DNA from: a virus
IMG/VR virus record: IMGVR_UViG_3300046529_000758
Location: 1-40,398 of that record
Length of the DNA stretch: 40,398 nucleotides
Reading direction: 5' to 3' (one strand)
In this document: positions 20,443-27,959 of the stretch, one piece after another
Layout: the number at the start of each line of letters is the position of its first letter
How positions within the stretch are numbered: position 1 is the first letter of the stretch
Made by a program: the position numbers and the translations under genes
Notes under the pieces: generated by a model
Seen by the model: only the letters and a program-made list of their open reading frames with translations
Databases searched by the model: none
Told to the model about the DNA's origin: nothing

Positions 20443-22955
20443 TGGCAGGCCCCAACGATCCGACCCTCGACCCGGTCGAAGCCCTGTTCGGAACCCCCGC
20501 AGGCATCTCCGGCCCGCAGATCCTCGGCGAGGGGATCAAAGACGCCAAGATGATCGAGCGCGACCGGCCCGAGCCGTCGCAGTCGCGCAAGGCCCTGGTC
20601 ACCGCGTGGGCGGCGGAGGTCAAGCACGCCCGCAAGCACTGGAAGCCCTCGTACGACAAGATGCGCGAGGACCAGGACTTCGCCCTCGGCAAACAGTGGT
20701 CGAAGAACCCGAAAGACAAAAGATACGTCGCCAACATCACCCTGCGCGAGATCACCCAGCGGGTGAGCTTCCTTTACGCCCGCAACCCGAAGGCCGTGGC
20801 GAAGAGAAGGGAGATGATCCTTAATACCGTCTGGGACGGGACCGAGCAGAGCCTGCAGGCGATCCAGCAGGCGGCTCAAGAGGCGATGGCGTCCGGCATG
20901 ATGCCGGGGCAGATGGGAGGGCCGCAGGCAGGCCCTGCAGGGCTTCCGCCGCCTCCAGGCGCAATGCCCCCGCCAGGAACGCCCGGGCCGCCCGGCGGGC
21001 CTCCAGGGCCTTCAGGGATGCCCGCAGGACCTCCTGGAATACCTCCAGGGCCACCTGGGATGGGAGCGCGTCCAGGGCCTCCAGGCATGCCAGGAAGTCC
21101 TCCTGGCTTAGGTATGCCGCCGCCGCCACCTCAGAACCCCGCCATCGGGCAGGTGGTCCAGCAGGGCATGGCGGTCATCCAGGACGCCTCTCGGGTCAAG
21201 CAGCAAGTCGAGATGCTCGACAAGATCGCCAAGACGTTGGAGCTCCTCTACGCCTACAACGTCTCACAGCAACTGCACCCCTTCAAGCAGCTCCTGAAAA
21301 TGACGGTGCGCCGGGCGCTGACGGTCGGGGTGAGTTACGTGAAGCTGGGCTTCGAGCGGGTCATGCAGAAAAGACCCGACGTGGTCGCGAAGCTCTCCGA
21401 CATCAGCGAGCGCCTCGGCACGCTCGAGCGCTTGGCGGCCGATATCGCCGACGGCGAAGCCGACCCCAATTCCGCCGAGGCCGAGCAGCTCAAGCTTATG
21501 GTGCAGGACCTGCAGGGGCAGTCGCAGTTCGTCGTGCGCGAGGGCTTGGTGTTCGACTACCCCAGTTCGTTCTCGATCATCCCCGACACCAAATGCGTGC
21601 ATCTTCGCGGCTTCCTCGGCTGCGACTGGGTGGCGGAAGAATATATTCTTTCGCCCAACGAGGTGAAGGAGATCTACGGCGTCGACGTCGGCAAGTCCTA
21701 CATCAGCTATCGCCGCCCCGATGGCGGCCTCGACGTTTCCGCCCGCTCGAGCCTCGGGCCAAACGAGAAGGAGAAAGGCACCGGGGACGATCGGCAGTGC
21801 TGCTGTGTGTGGGAGATCTACAACAGGAAGGATGGCCTGGTTTACCTGGTGTGCGACGGCTACGTGGAGTTCCTGCGCGAACCCGCGGCGCCCGAAACCC
21901 CGCTCGAGCGCTTCTGGCCGTGGTTCGCGTTGACCTTCAACGAAGTCGACCACGAGGACGAGGTGTTCCCGCCGAGCGACGTGCGTCTGATGAAGGATAT
22001 GGCCTTAGACTACAACAAGGCCCGCCAGGGCCTGCGCGAGCACCGCCGCGCCGCCAGGCCCAAGACTGCGGTTTCCGCCGGCGCCCTCGACGCCGAGGAC
22101 CTCGAGAAGCTGGAGAGCCATCCCGACAACGCGATCCTGGAATTGAATGGGCTTCAGCCGGGGCAGAAAATCGATGACCTCCTGCAGCCGTTCACGGGAC
22201 CCAAGATCGACCCGGCGCTGTACGATATTGCTCCCTATTTCCAGGACGTGCAGCGGGTCACCGGCTTCTCGGAGGCCAATCTCGGCGGCACTGGCGACGC
22301 GACGGCGACCGAATCGCAGATCTCCGAGGCGGGCCGCACCACCGCGAACGAGAGCAACGTCGACGACCTCGACGACCTCCTGACCCACCTCGCCAAGTAC
22401 GGCGGGCAACTCCTGTTCGCCAATGTCACCGAGGACACCGTCAAGCAGATCGTCGGCCCCGGCGCGGTCTGGCCTTCATTGACCGGCCAGCAGATCGCCA
22501 GCGAGATCTGGCTCGAGGTCGAGGCGGGTTCGTCCGGCAACCCGAACCAGGCGGTCGAGATCGCCAACGCGCAGAAGATCTATCCCCTGATCATGCAGTT
22601 GCCGAATGTCGACCCGGAGTTTCTCGCGCGCGACTTGATGAAGCGCCTGGACGACAAGCTCGACCTCACCCAGGCCTTCAAGTCTCCGCTGCCGTCGATC
22701 GTGGCGATGAACACCATGGCGCGGGGCGGCGGGGCTCCTGGGGCGCCAGGCGTGCCGGCTGGCGTCGGGCAGATGTCGGCGCCGTCGAAGGGCGCGACCC
22801 CGCCGAGCCCGCAGATGCAGGGGCCGGCTGGAGGGCAGAACGCCGGGCAGAACCCGCGGCCCGGAGGCTCGTTCCCGCCGCCGACCCCAACCCCTGGCTC
22901 GGGGCCGGCGACGCCGGTCCCTGGAATGCACCGGCTGACAGGGCCGACGCACTAG
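20442..22955 (+). CDS. Portal protein with collagen-like insertion
   Basis: An 837-residue portal from the ATG overlapping the TerL stop (TGATG); an ATG six bases earlier is also possible. The N-terminal part (to about 150) includes 'HWKPSYDKMREDQDFALGKQW' and 'ANITLREITQRVSFLYARNPKA', the usual portal opening in this type of phage. Residues about 153-231 are a Gly-Pro-Pro-like run (PPGTPGPPGGPPGPSG and onward), followed by the normal body: 'LKMTVRRALTVGVSYVKLGF', the wing/crown region, and 'DIAPYFQDVQRVTGFSEANLGG' with 'TATESQISEAGR' in the stem/clip part. The C-terminal 100 residues are again Pro/Gly rich. The dodecamer would form the head entry channel and bind the tail. Confidence 0.9.
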   Translation: MAGPNDPTLDPVEALFGTPAGISGPQILGEGIKDAKMIERDRPEPSQSRKALVTAWAAEVKHARKHWKPSYDKMREDQDFALGKQWSKNPKDKRYVANITLREITQRVSFLYARNPKAVAKRREMILNTVWDGTEQSLQAIQQAAQEAMASGMMPGQMGGPQAGPAGLPPPPGAMPPPGTPGPPGGPPGPSGMPAGPPGIPPGPPGMGARPGPPGMPGSPPGLGMPPPPPQNPAIGQVVQQGMAVIQDASRVKQQVEMLDKIAKTLELLYAYNVSQQLHPFKQLLKMTVRRALTVGVSYVKLGFERVMQKRPDVVAKLSDISERLGTLERLAADIADGEADPNSAEAEQLKLMVQDLQGQSQFVVREGLVFDYPSSFSIIPDTKCVHLRGFLGCDWVAEEYILSPNEVKEIYGVDVGKSYISYRRPDGGLDVSARSSLGPNEKEKGTGDDRQCCCVWEIYNRKDGLVYLVCDGYVEFLREPAAPETPLERFWPWFALTFNEVDHEDEVFPPSDVRLMKDMALDYNKARQGLREHRRAARPKTAVSAGALDAEDLEKLESHPDNAILELNGLQPGQKIDDLLQPFTGPKIDPALYDIAPYFQDVQRVTGFSEANLGGTGDATATESQISEAGRTTANESNVDDLDDLLTHLAKYGGQLLFANVTEDTVKQIVGPGAVWPSLTGQQIASEIWLEVEAGSSGNPNQAVEIANAQKIYPLIMQLPNVDPEFLARDLMKRLDDKLDLTQAFKSPLPSIVAMNTMARGGGAPGAPGVPAGVGQMSAPSKGATPPSPQMQGPAGGQNAGQNPRPGGSFPPPTPTPGSGPATPVPGMHRLTGPTH

Positions 22956-23005
22956 CGTATGATGCGCTCGCCGCCACCACGGCGACAGACGCCATCAGAC
23001 GGTAG

Positions 23006-23029
23006 TTGACAACCGCATATGGATATGAT
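23006..23029 (+). promoter_or_regulatory. Promoter-like boxes with short spacing before the ParB-like gene
   Basis: TTGACA (23006-23011) and TATGAT (23024-23029) match both consensus boxes well but are only 12 nt apart, too short for a standard promoter. They lie in the 120-nt gap upstream of the ParB-like/radical SAM cassette, so an atypical or degenerate promoter is possible. Confidence 0.3.
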
Positions 23030-23075
23030 CGGTTGCCTACGCAGGCCGACTGTGGCCCGCGTGGAGGAACCGATT

Positions 23076-24146
23076 ATGACAAATGGAAACGGCAAGCAGC
23101 AAGTGTTCGAGACGATCATGCTGCACAAGCCGCCGCCGCTGAAAATTCAGCACGCGCGGGTCCCGACCGACAGGGTGAGGTTCGATACTGAGAACCCCAG
23201 GCTCAAGTACCAGAAGGAGCTCTTCCCGGATAAGACCGACAAGGAGCTTCTGTTCAAGCTCCCCGACACCAACTGGCTGATGAAGGACGTCGAGGAGAAG
23301 GGCGTCCTGGAGGCCATCTACGTCAAGGAGGAGCTCCTCAATGGCGTGGCTTCATTCGTGGTGATCGAAGGCAACCGCCGCACTGCAGTGATGCAGGAGC
23401 TGCAAGCCAAGCATCCTGATAACCCCAACTTCGCCTATATCCCGGCCAGGATCCTGCCGCCGGAGACGACGCCCGAGCAGGGCGCCATCCTGATGGCTTC
23501 CCGTCACGTCGCGGGGCTGATCAAATGGGACGCCCATGAGAAGGCGGGCCATATCTGGCACATGATCAACGTCCTGCACATTCCCGAGTCGGAGCTCATC
23601 AACACCCTGCACATGGGGGCGCCGGCGATCAAGAAGGCGTCCGAGGCCTACGGCCTGCTCGACCACTACAAGCACTGCGATGGCGGTAAATACGCCGCGC
23701 AGGCCGAAGGCAAGTGGTCGTTCTTCGCCGAGTTCATCAAGGTCAAGGAGTTCTACGAACGCCACAAGAAGGGCCAGGACTTCGACGATGACTTCTGCCG
23801 CTGGGTCGGCGACGGACGCATCCCGAAGGCCGAGGACGTGCGCGACCTGCCGGCGATCCTCAAGTCCGGGAAGGCTCGCAATCTCTTCTTCAATGAGCCG
23901 GCCGAGCACGCCTTCGAGAAGGCCAATGCAGTGGTCGACAAGTCCGACCCGAGCCGCCGCTCCAAGTTCTACAAGGACGTGGAAAACCTGATTGCCTCGG
24001 GCCGCGGCGCCTCGCTCAGCGACCTGACGGAGGCGGGCGACAACGAAGTCGCCCGCGACAATCTCCTCGAGGCGCATTCGGTCCTGTTGTCCTTCATGGA
24101 GAAGGCCGGCGTCCGCATCCCCGCCACCGCTCGCCGCGTGGCCTAA
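23076..24146 (+). CDS. ParB-like nuclease/Srx-fold protein
   Basis: A 356-residue protein; the ATG at 23076 follows GGAGG at 7 nt, so I prefer it to an earlier in-frame ATG at 23019. Residues about 22-125 match the ParB N-terminal (ParB/Srx) domain: 'VRFDTENPRLKY' and 'VIEGNRRTAVMQEL' with the GNRR box (99-102) that binds CTP or forms the active site in this fold. Residues about 150-290 are helical, including a possible helix-turn-helix 'IPESELINTLHMGAPAIKKASEAYGLLD'. No plasmid-partition partner ParA is present. Phage ParB-like proteins are also found as nucleases and with DNA-modification genes (DpdB, DndB-like). The radical SAM gene starts 2 nt after its stop. Confidence 0.8.
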   Translation: MTNGNGKQQVFETIMLHKPPPLKIQHARVPTDRVRFDTENPRLKYQKELFPDKTDKELLFKLPDTNWLMKDVEEKGVLEAIYVKEELLNGVASFVVIEGNRRTAVMQELQAKHPDNPNFAYIPARILPPETTPEQGAILMASRHVAGLIKWDAHEKAGHIWHMINVLHIPESELINTLHMGAPAIKKASEAYGLLDHYKHCDGGKYAAQAEGKWSFFAEFIKVKEFYERHKKGQDFDDDFCRWVGDGRIPKAEDVRDLPAILKSGKARNLFFNEPAEHAFEKANAVVDKSDPSRRSKFYKDVENLIASGRGASLSDLTEAGDNEVARDNLLEAHSVLLSFMEKAGVRIPATARRVA

Positions 24147-24148
24147 CC

Positions 24149-25162
24149 ATGCATGTCCGCATCACCCAGCTCGACGGGAAACTGCCGAACCTGGCGCTGA
24201 TGCGGCTCGCTCACTACCATCGCGAGCGGGGGGACACGGTGCATTTCATCAAGTCCACCGCCCGCGATGCCTTCGAGCCGGCTTATGACCGCGTCTATGG
24301 CTCGGCGATCTTTCAGCAACCGAAGTCAATAGCCCGGATCGAAGAGCTCAAGGCGCAATTCCCCGGCGCTATCATCAGCGGCACCGGGATCGGCTCGCCC
24401 CACCTCACGGTCGAGGACGTCATCGGCGAGCACGACGGCGTCAGCTACGACGGCTATAAGTTCGATGGCTCGATCGGCTTCACGCAACGCGGGTGCCGGC
24501 TGAAGTGCGGCTTCTGCGTCGTCCCGCGCAAGGAGGGCAAGAACCGCACCGTCGCGACGATCGCCGACATCTGGCGCGGCGCCCCATACCCGAAGCACAT
24601 TCACCTGCTCGACAATGACTTCTTTGGCCAACCGCGCGAGCAATGGGAAGCCAGGGTTCAGGAGATCATCGACGGCGGTTTCCAGATCTGCCTCAACCAG
24701 GGCATCAATACCCGGATGATCGACGATGTCTCGGCGGCGGCGCTGAAGCGCATGGGCTACTGGGACGATTCTTTCAAGGTCAAGCGCCTCTACACCGCCT
24801 GGGACAACATCGGCGACGAGGGGCGGTTCTTCAAAGGCGTCGACACCCTCGAGGCTCACGGGATCCCGCCGTCGCACCTCACCGTCTACATGCTGATCGG
24901 CTATGACAAGCGCGAGACATGGGAGCGCGTGCTCTATCGGTTCGACAAGATGCTGGCGCGTCGCATCCGCCCCTACCCGATGGTCTACGGCGATCGCAAT
25001 GGCCTTCTGCCGCTCGGCGGGTGCAATCAGCGCGTCGCCCATCGGACGCTCGGCGAGTTCCAGCGCTACGCCATCCGCCGGCTCTACTCCATCTGTCGGT
25101 TCGAGGACTACGATCGCGGCAATCGCGACACGCGCGGCCGCCCCGATCTGTTTGCGTCGTGA
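24149..25162 (+). CDS. Radical SAM protein with cobalamin-domain-like N-terminus
   Basis: A 337-residue protein. The N-terminus 'HVRITQLDGKLPNLALMRLAHYHRERGDTVHF' followed by 'YDRVYGSAIFQ' and 'IISGTGIG' is a Rossmann-like segment resembling the B12-binding-type domain of many radical SAM enzymes, though no DxHxxG box is visible. The radical SAM iron-sulfur motif is C116-RLK-C120-GF-C123, followed by 'HLLDNDFFGQPREQW', 'GGFQICLNQGINTRMID' and 'TVYMLIGYDKRETWERVLYRFDKM', normal TIM-barrel elements. I recognise this family from phages and prophages with the 'PNLALMKLS.(Y/W)H...GD.V' opening. Its substrate is unknown to me. It lies between ParB-like and unknown genes and overlaps the next gene by GTGA. 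Confidence 0.85.
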   Translation: MHVRITQLDGKLPNLALMRLAHYHRERGDTVHFIKSTARDAFEPAYDRVYGSAIFQQPKSIARIEELKAQFPGAIISGTGIGSPHLTVEDVIGEHDGVSYDGYKFDGSIGFTQRGCRLKCGFCVVPRKEGKNRTVATIADIWRGAPYPKHIHLLDNDFFGQPREQWEARVQEIIDGGFQICLNQGINTRMIDDVSAAALKRMGYWDDSFKVKRLYTAWDNIGDEGRFFKGVDTLEAHGIPPSHLTVYMLIGYDKRETWERVLYRFDKMLARRIRPYPMVYGDRNGLLPLGGCNQRVAHRTLGEFQRYAIRRLYSICRFEDYDRGNRDTRGRPDLFAS

Positions 25163-25620
25163 GACGCGAGCAGCACGATCGCCACTGCATCATGAACGTC
25201 GCCTGGCGGCCGTGCCGGATCCAGGCGATCCGCGACGATCAGATGATCCTCGTCAATGAGGCCGGCCAGCAGGTCTACTCCCCGCCGCTGTCGGAAATGG
25301 AGTGGGAAGCCTATTGCGACGAGGCGGCGCGATGGCTCGCCAAGGAAGGCAAGCGCCTCGAGAAGGAGAGGCAGGAAGACGCCGAGGCTTCGAAGCGGAT
25401 GGTGGTCGCCGAACTTCTGGGTGAGCGGATCTCGGCGCAGGAGTACTATCGCGCGATGCTGGCGCGTGAGCAGCTCCTGGCCAGCGGCTACGGTTCGACC
25501 GACGACCTCGAGCGCGAGGTGGTGCTGGTCGACCTCGAAGACACCGACCCGGTCCCTATCCTCGAGGTCGATTGCCAGATGACGCTGGACGAGCTCCGGA
25601 GGAAAAATTCAGAGTTCTAA
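25159..25620 (+). CDS. Third gene of the ParB/radical SAM cassette, unknown function
   Basis: A 153-residue protein from GTG 25159, overlapping the radical SAM stop; an ATG at 25192 would give 142 residues. The first part 'NVAWRPCRIQAIRDDQMILVNEAGQQVYSPPLSEMEWEAY' is beta-rich, then a long charged helix 'DEAARWLAKEGKRLEKERQEDAEASKRMVVAELL', then an acidic tail (VVLVDLEDTDPVPILEVD). No family recognised. Tight coupling to the radical SAM gene suggests shared function. Confidence 0.65.
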   Translation: MRREQHDRHCIMNVAWRPCRIQAIRDDQMILVNEAGQQVYSPPLSEMEWEAYCDEAARWLAKEGKRLEKERQEDAEASKRMVVAELLGERISAQEYYRAMLAREQLLASGYGSTDDLEREVVLVDLEDTDPVPILEVDCQMTLDELRRKNSEF

Positions 25621-25626
25621 CAATGC

Positions 25627-25643
25627 GTTGCGAGACGCGCAAC
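25627..25643. promoter_or_regulatory. 17-bp palindromic operator-like site
   Basis: GTTGCGAGACGCGCAAC is a perfect inverted repeat (6-bp arms, 5-bp spacer) in the 89-nt gap between the cassette and the scaffold gene. It has the same architecture as the sites at 2199-2215 and 37656-37672. I see no convincing promoter around it: a downstream TTGCCC and ATAAGG pair is weak. As RNA it would be a short hairpin without a U-tract. Confidence 0.6.
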
Positions 25644-25709
25644 ATCTAGAAGGTATTGCCCCAAGCCCCCCGAAAGCATAAGGATTGCGTCTACCCATGA
25701 GGACGCCCC

Positions 25710-26756
25710 TTGGAAGACACGACGTCCGGTGTCGGCGAAACCCCCAGCACCTCGACCCCGGCGCCGGCCGGTTCCGAGGCCCCCGCCACTACTGACGTAT
25801 CTCCGGGGTCGTCGCCCGATACTTCCGGCCATGAACCGTCTACGGCTGAAAGCCGCAAGTCGCTCTTGGACGTCGTCCGTGAGGCCGCCCCCAGACGGGG
25901 TGAGCCTGGCCAGACGGCGCCCGGCGACCTGCGGGGAGCTCCGCCAGCTCCAGGCGCGGCACAACCAGGAGAAGACCTAGGCCCGCTGACCCAGCAGGAA
26001 TACGACGCCTACGTACCCCGTACGCAAAAGCGCATTCGCCAATACCAAGAGCAGATCAGGAAACTGAACGACCACATCGGTCCGCTCGAGAACGCGGCGA
26101 AGACTACGACCGAGCTACAAAATTTCTTGCGGCAATCTGACATTGCAAAAGAAGATTTTGGGCTCGTTCTCGACCTGGCCGCGGCGATGAGGCGCGGCGA
26201 CTTCAAGACGTTTCTTGAAGGGGTCGGCCCCTACGTCAAACTGGCGCAGGAGAGCCTCGGGATCCAATTGCCACCTGATCTGGCCCAGGCGGTCCAGATG
26301 GGGCATATGACCCAGGATGCGGCGCGGTACACGGCCCAGGTGAGAGGTTCGCAAGCTTTGGCTGCGAGCCAACTCCAACGGGTCCAACAGGAGTCGTCGC
26401 AACGCGACTACGCCACTCAGGTGCAACACTTCCAAGCCTCGGTGGCCGGCGCGGTTTCGCAATGGGAACAGCAGGTCAAAAGAGCCGATCCTGATTATGC
26501 GCGCAAAGAGCCCGTTGTGCGGGACCTCTTGCACGCCGTCGTCCAGGAACGTGGTCCGCCGCGTTCGCCCGCAGAGGCTGTCGAGATCGCTCGGCAAGCC
26601 TATGAGCGAGCGAACGCCGTCGTTAGCCGCTTCGTCCCGGCCCCGCGGTCAACGCACCAGGTCCCGAGCAGCATCAATCGGGTCAACGGCGCGCGGGCGG
26701 AGCCACGGAGCCTCAAGGAGGCTGTCCATCTGGCGATCGAGCGTGGAGCGCGTTGA
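25710..26756 (+). CDS. Scaffolding protein
   Basis: A 348-residue protein from TTG 25710 with GAGGA upstream. It sits directly before the capsid gene, the usual place of the scaffold. The first 90 residues are Pro/Ser/Thr/Ala rich and disordered. The middle is helical and Gln/Lys/Glu rich (TQKRIRQYQEQIRKLNDHIGPLE; residues about 105-135 look like coiled coil), and the end is basic (RAEPRSLKEAVHLAIERGAR), as in scaffolds that bind capsid through a basic C-terminus. The role rests on position and composition, not on a clear sequence match. Confidence 0.75.
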   Translation: MEDTTSGVGETPSTSTPAPAGSEAPATTDVSPGSSPDTSGHEPSTAESRKSLLDVVREAAPRRGEPGQTAPGDLRGAPPAPGAAQPGEDLGPLTQQEYDAYVPRTQKRIRQYQEQIRKLNDHIGPLENAAKTTTELQNFLRQSDIAKEDFGLVLDLAAAMRRGDFKTFLEGVGPYVKLAQESLGIQLPPDLAQAVQMGHMTQDAARYTAQVRGSQALAASQLQRVQQESSQRDYATQVQHFQASVAGAVSQWEQQVKRADPDYARKEPVVRDLLHAVVQERGPPRSPAEAVEIARQAYERANAVVSRFVPAPRSTHQVPSSINRVNGARAEPRSLKEAVHLAIERGAR

Positions 26757-26763
26757 CGAACCT

Positions 26764-26780
26764 GCGCTCGGAGCGCTTTT
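26764..26780 (+). promoter_or_regulatory. Small hairpin with T run just before the capsid gene
   Basis: GCGCT (26764-26768) pairs with AGCGC (26772-26776) around CGG, followed by TTTT and then the capsid ATG at 26786. The only candidate ribosome site (GGAG, 26770-26773) is inside the hairpin and 12 nt from the ATG. It resembles an attenuator or translation-control element but is too small to be certain. Confidence 0.35.
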
Positions 26781-26785
26781 AAGCC

Positions 26786-27895
26786 ATGGCCTTCACGGCT
26801 GGTGAAATCACCAATATCGCCAATGCGGCGTTGGACTACTACTGGGCGCGGCCGGAAGAGTTCTTCCAGACCCTGCAAGACAAACCTCTCCTCAAACTCT
26901 GCGAAACCAGCCCCAAGAAATTCCCCGGGGGCAAGGGCAATATCTCAGTCGCGCTGCACGGGAAGTTCGGCGATGGCAGCGGCAACGATGTCCTGAAGGG
27001 GTACACCCACAATGACACCGTCGCGTTCTTCACTCCCGCCAATATCGTTCGCGGCAACTACCCATGGCGCGAGCATCACCTCGGCCTGACGTTGACCCAT
27101 ACCGAACTGAAAATGGACGGCATCTCCGTGGTCGACACCAATGGAGAGGAGACGGTCGAGCACACCGATCGCGACGAGACGGTGCTCGTGAATTTGTTTC
27201 AGGATAAACTTTTCGAGCTCGGCGAGCAGTATAGCCGCGGAATGAATGGTCTGTTGTGGGGCGACGGCACCGCCGATCCGAAAGGGCTCGCCGGCATGCA
27301 GTTCCTGATCTCGGCTGATCCCTCTGTCGGCACCGTCGCTGGCCTCGACCAGTCGCTGGCGGCCAACTCCTGGTGGAGGAACAGGGCGCGCACCACCGCC
27401 TTCGGCATCAAGGTCGGCGGCACGCCGGCGCTGGCGGCCTGGGGTGGAGACTCGATCACCACCAACCCGGCCAACGGCGGCGCGCTGATCACCGTGCTGC
27501 AGACCGAGTACCGCCAGCTCATCCGCTACGGCGGCAAGCCGACGATCGCGCTGTGCGGCTCGGACTTCATCGGCGCGATGGAGACTGAGGTGAGGGCCAA
27601 CGGCAACTACAGCATGACCGGCTTCTCGTCGTCACGCGACGTGGCGGTCGGAGCGCTGTCGTACATGGGAACCAACTTCACCTATGACCCGACCCTCGAC
27701 GACCTCGGCTTTAGTAAACGATGCTATTGGTTCGACCCCAAAAAGGTATTTCTAGTACAAATGACAGATGAATGGAGAAAGGACCATACCCCAGCGCGGC
27801 CCGCTAATCAATTTGTATTATATAAGTCAATCACGAGTACTGGGCAGATGGTGGCAACTCAGCGCAACAGTAGCCTCGTACTCGAAATTAAATGA
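26786..27895 (+). CDS. Major capsid protein
   Basis: A 369-residue protein following the scaffold gene. It opens 'MAFTAGEITNIANAALDYYW', an alpha-helical N-arm, and contains 'LHGKFGDGSGNDVLKGYTHNDTVAFFTPANIVRGNYPWREHHLGLTLTHTELKMDGISV' (in parts) and 'FQDKLFELGEQYSRGMNGLLWGDGTADPKGLAGMQFLIS', as in capsid proteins of podovirus-like phages with the HK97 fold. Length is typical for a protein without a cleaved delta domain. No strong ribosome site precedes it. The last 60 codons (from about 27709) switch from GC-rich to AT-rich synonymous codons (27601-27660: 40/60 G+C; 27721-27780: 22/60), ending next to an HNH gene. Confidence 0.9.
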   Translation: MAFTAGEITNIANAALDYYWARPEEFFQTLQDKPLLKLCETSPKKFPGGKGNISVALHGKFGDGSGNDVLKGYTHNDTVAFFTPANIVRGNYPWREHHLGLTLTHTELKMDGISVVDTNGEETVEHTDRDETVLVNLFQDKLFELGEQYSRGMNGLLWGDGTADPKGLAGMQFLISADPSVGTVAGLDQSLAANSWWRNRARTTAFGIKVGGTPALAAWGGDSITTNPANGGALITVLQTEYRQLIRYGGKPTIALCGSDFIGAMETEVRANGNYSMTGFSSSRDVAVGALSYMGTNFTYDPTLDDLGFSKRCYWFDPKKVFLVQMTDEWRKDHTPARPANQFVLYKSITSTGQMVATQRNSSLVLEIK

Positions 27896-27901
27896 CGCTT
27901 G

Positions 27902-27959
27902 CCTCCGGCAGTTCGTTTGCTATATCCTCCCCTAGCCGAACGATTGCCGGAGGGTTTTT
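27902..27959 (+). terminator. Strong hairpin plus T run between capsid and HNH genes; also hides the HNH ribosome site
   Basis: CCTCCGGCA (27902-27910) pairs with TGCCGGAGG (27945-27953); inside it GTTCG (27911-27915) pairs with CGAAC (27937-27941) and GCTA (27919-27922) with TAGC (27933-27936). Five T follow (27955-27959). It has the form of an intrinsic terminator after the capsid gene. The 3' arm also contains the GGAGG ribosome site of the HNH gene starting at 27960, so readthrough RNA would be poorly translated. Confidence 0.65.

Noticed and set aside
25656-25684. Promoter for scaffold and capsid genes
   Set aside because: TTGCCC and TAAGGA match the consensus too poorly to call.
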